From an uncultured Eubacteriales bacterium (GTDB lineage: Bacteria > Bacillota > Clostridia > Oscillospirales > Ruminococcaceae): DNA of 5,701 nucleotides. Below the pieces are notes generated by a model. The model was not told the origin of the DNA, did not search any database, and saw nothing but the letters and a program-made list of their open reading frames with translations. Position numbers and translations under genes: made by a program. This document shows, piece after piece, positions 5,154-5,701 of this stretch (the stretch's first letter is position 1; every line of letters starts with the position of its first letter). The stretch covers positions 1-5,701 of the forward strand of contig CABUOE010000152.1 of assembly GCA_902493155.1 (NCBI GenBank), read 5' to 3'.

Positions 5154-5701
5154 TTAATCGAGATAGCCCTTTGCAGCCAACAATTCCGCCAGCAAAACCG
5201 CACCGCCGGCAGCGCCGCGCAGCGTGTTGTGGGACAGGCAGACAAATTTCACGTCGTACTGGCTGTCGGGGCGGAGACGTCCCACCGAAACCGCCATGCC
5301 GCCTTCCAGTTCCCGGTCAAGCTTCGCCTGAGGACGGTTATCCTCTTCAAAGTAGTGCAAAAACTGTTTGGGGGCGGAGGGGAGATTCAATTCCTGGGCA
5401 GGGCCTTTGAATTCGGCCCAGATCTTTTTGATGTCCTCGATTTCCGGCTTTTTCTCAAATCTAGCGAAAACAGCAGCGGTGTGTCCGTCGCTGACGGGAA
5501 CCCGCAGGCACTGAGCAGTAATAGACGGCTCGGTAGCATTGACGATTTTGTCCCCTTCGACTTTACCCCAAATTTTCAAGGGTTCCTGTTCGCTCTTTTC
5601 CTCTTCCCCGCCGATGTAGGGGATGATGTTGTCGAGGATTTCCGGCATCGTCTCAAAGGTCTTGCCAGCGCCGGAGATCGCCTGATAGGTACAGGCCAGC
5701 G
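5154..5701 (-). CDS. asd: Aspartate-semialdehyde dehydrogenase, archaeal/fungal type (partial, 5' end outside window)
   Basis: The last 181 codons and TAA stop are present; the start and the nucleotide-binding domain lie beyond the edge. The enzyme reduces aspartyl phosphate to aspartate semialdehyde with NADPH, the branch point for lysine, threonine and methionine. The fragment opens with TYQAISGAG and continues NIIPYIGGEEEKSEQE, the signature of the archaeal/fungal class of Asd rather than the E. coli or Bacillus class. RVPVSDGHTAAVF holds the expected catalytic His. RPQAKLDRELEGGMAVSVGR and DVKFVCLSHNTLRGAAGGA then match the C-terminal part of this class. The catalytic Cys should be just upstream, outside the window. 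The next gene, dapA, starts 164 bp downstream and uses the product. Confidence 0.95.
   Translation of the reverse strand, partial: LACTYQAISGAGKTFETMPEILDNIIPYIGGEEEKSEQEPLKIWGKVEGDKIVNATEPSITAQCLRVPVSDGHTAAVFARFEKKPEIEDIKKIWAEFKGPAQELNLPSAPKQFLHYFEEDNRPQAKLDRELEGGMAVSVGRLRPDSQYDVKFVCLSHNTLRGAAGGAVLLAELLAAKGYLD

Overview
The window looks like a piece of a chromosome from an anaerobic, moderately GC-rich Firmicute, most likely class Clostridia near the Oscillospiraceae. The reasons are a Bacillus/Clostridia-type ribosomal protein S2, strong AGGAGG-like ribosome binding sites, a dapA-dapB gene pair followed by a free-standing ACT-domain gene, and an archaeal/fungal-type aspartate-semialdehyde dehydrogenase. 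The genus call is inference. Every gene I can support lies on the minus strand, so transcription runs from high to low coordinates.

Region 1 (5701 to about 2674) is an aspartate-to-diaminopimelate/lysine cluster, in transcription order: asd (3' part only), dapA, dapB and a 154-residue protein made of two ACT domains like the regulatory tail of aspartokinase. Asd, DapA and DapB are successive steps from aspartyl phosphate to tetrahydrodipicolinate. The ACT protein is a plausible lysine/threonine sensor but has no kinase domain. The spacers between these genes are 94-164 bp and several carry clean inverted repeats, notably a 13-bp perfect hairpin and a 16-bp perfect palindrome between dapA and dapB.

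Region 2 (2673 to 775) is the translation operon rpsB-tsf (ribosomal protein S2 and elongation factor Ts). It has a good sigma-A-type promoter with an extended -10, a leader of about 120 nt with several possible stems, and a terminator-like hairpin between the two genes.

Region 3 (774 to 1) has a 218-bp spacer that is not empty. It can fold into a three-stem structured RNA whose layout and short sequence matches suggest 6S RNA (a riboswitch is the alternative). A strong intrinsic terminator follows, with its T-rich tail almost touching the ribosome binding site of the next gene. That gene, cut by the window edge, encodes a Rossmann-fold SAM-dependent methyltransferase resembling the TRM11-like nucleic-acid methyltransferases.

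Most of the window is conserved housekeeping sequence. The parts most worth checking are the structured RNA plus terminator ahead of the methyltransferase, the stand-alone tandem ACT protein, and the regulatory-looking inverted repeats in the dap cluster and the rpsB leader. I see no mobile element, CRISPR array, tRNA or rRNA.
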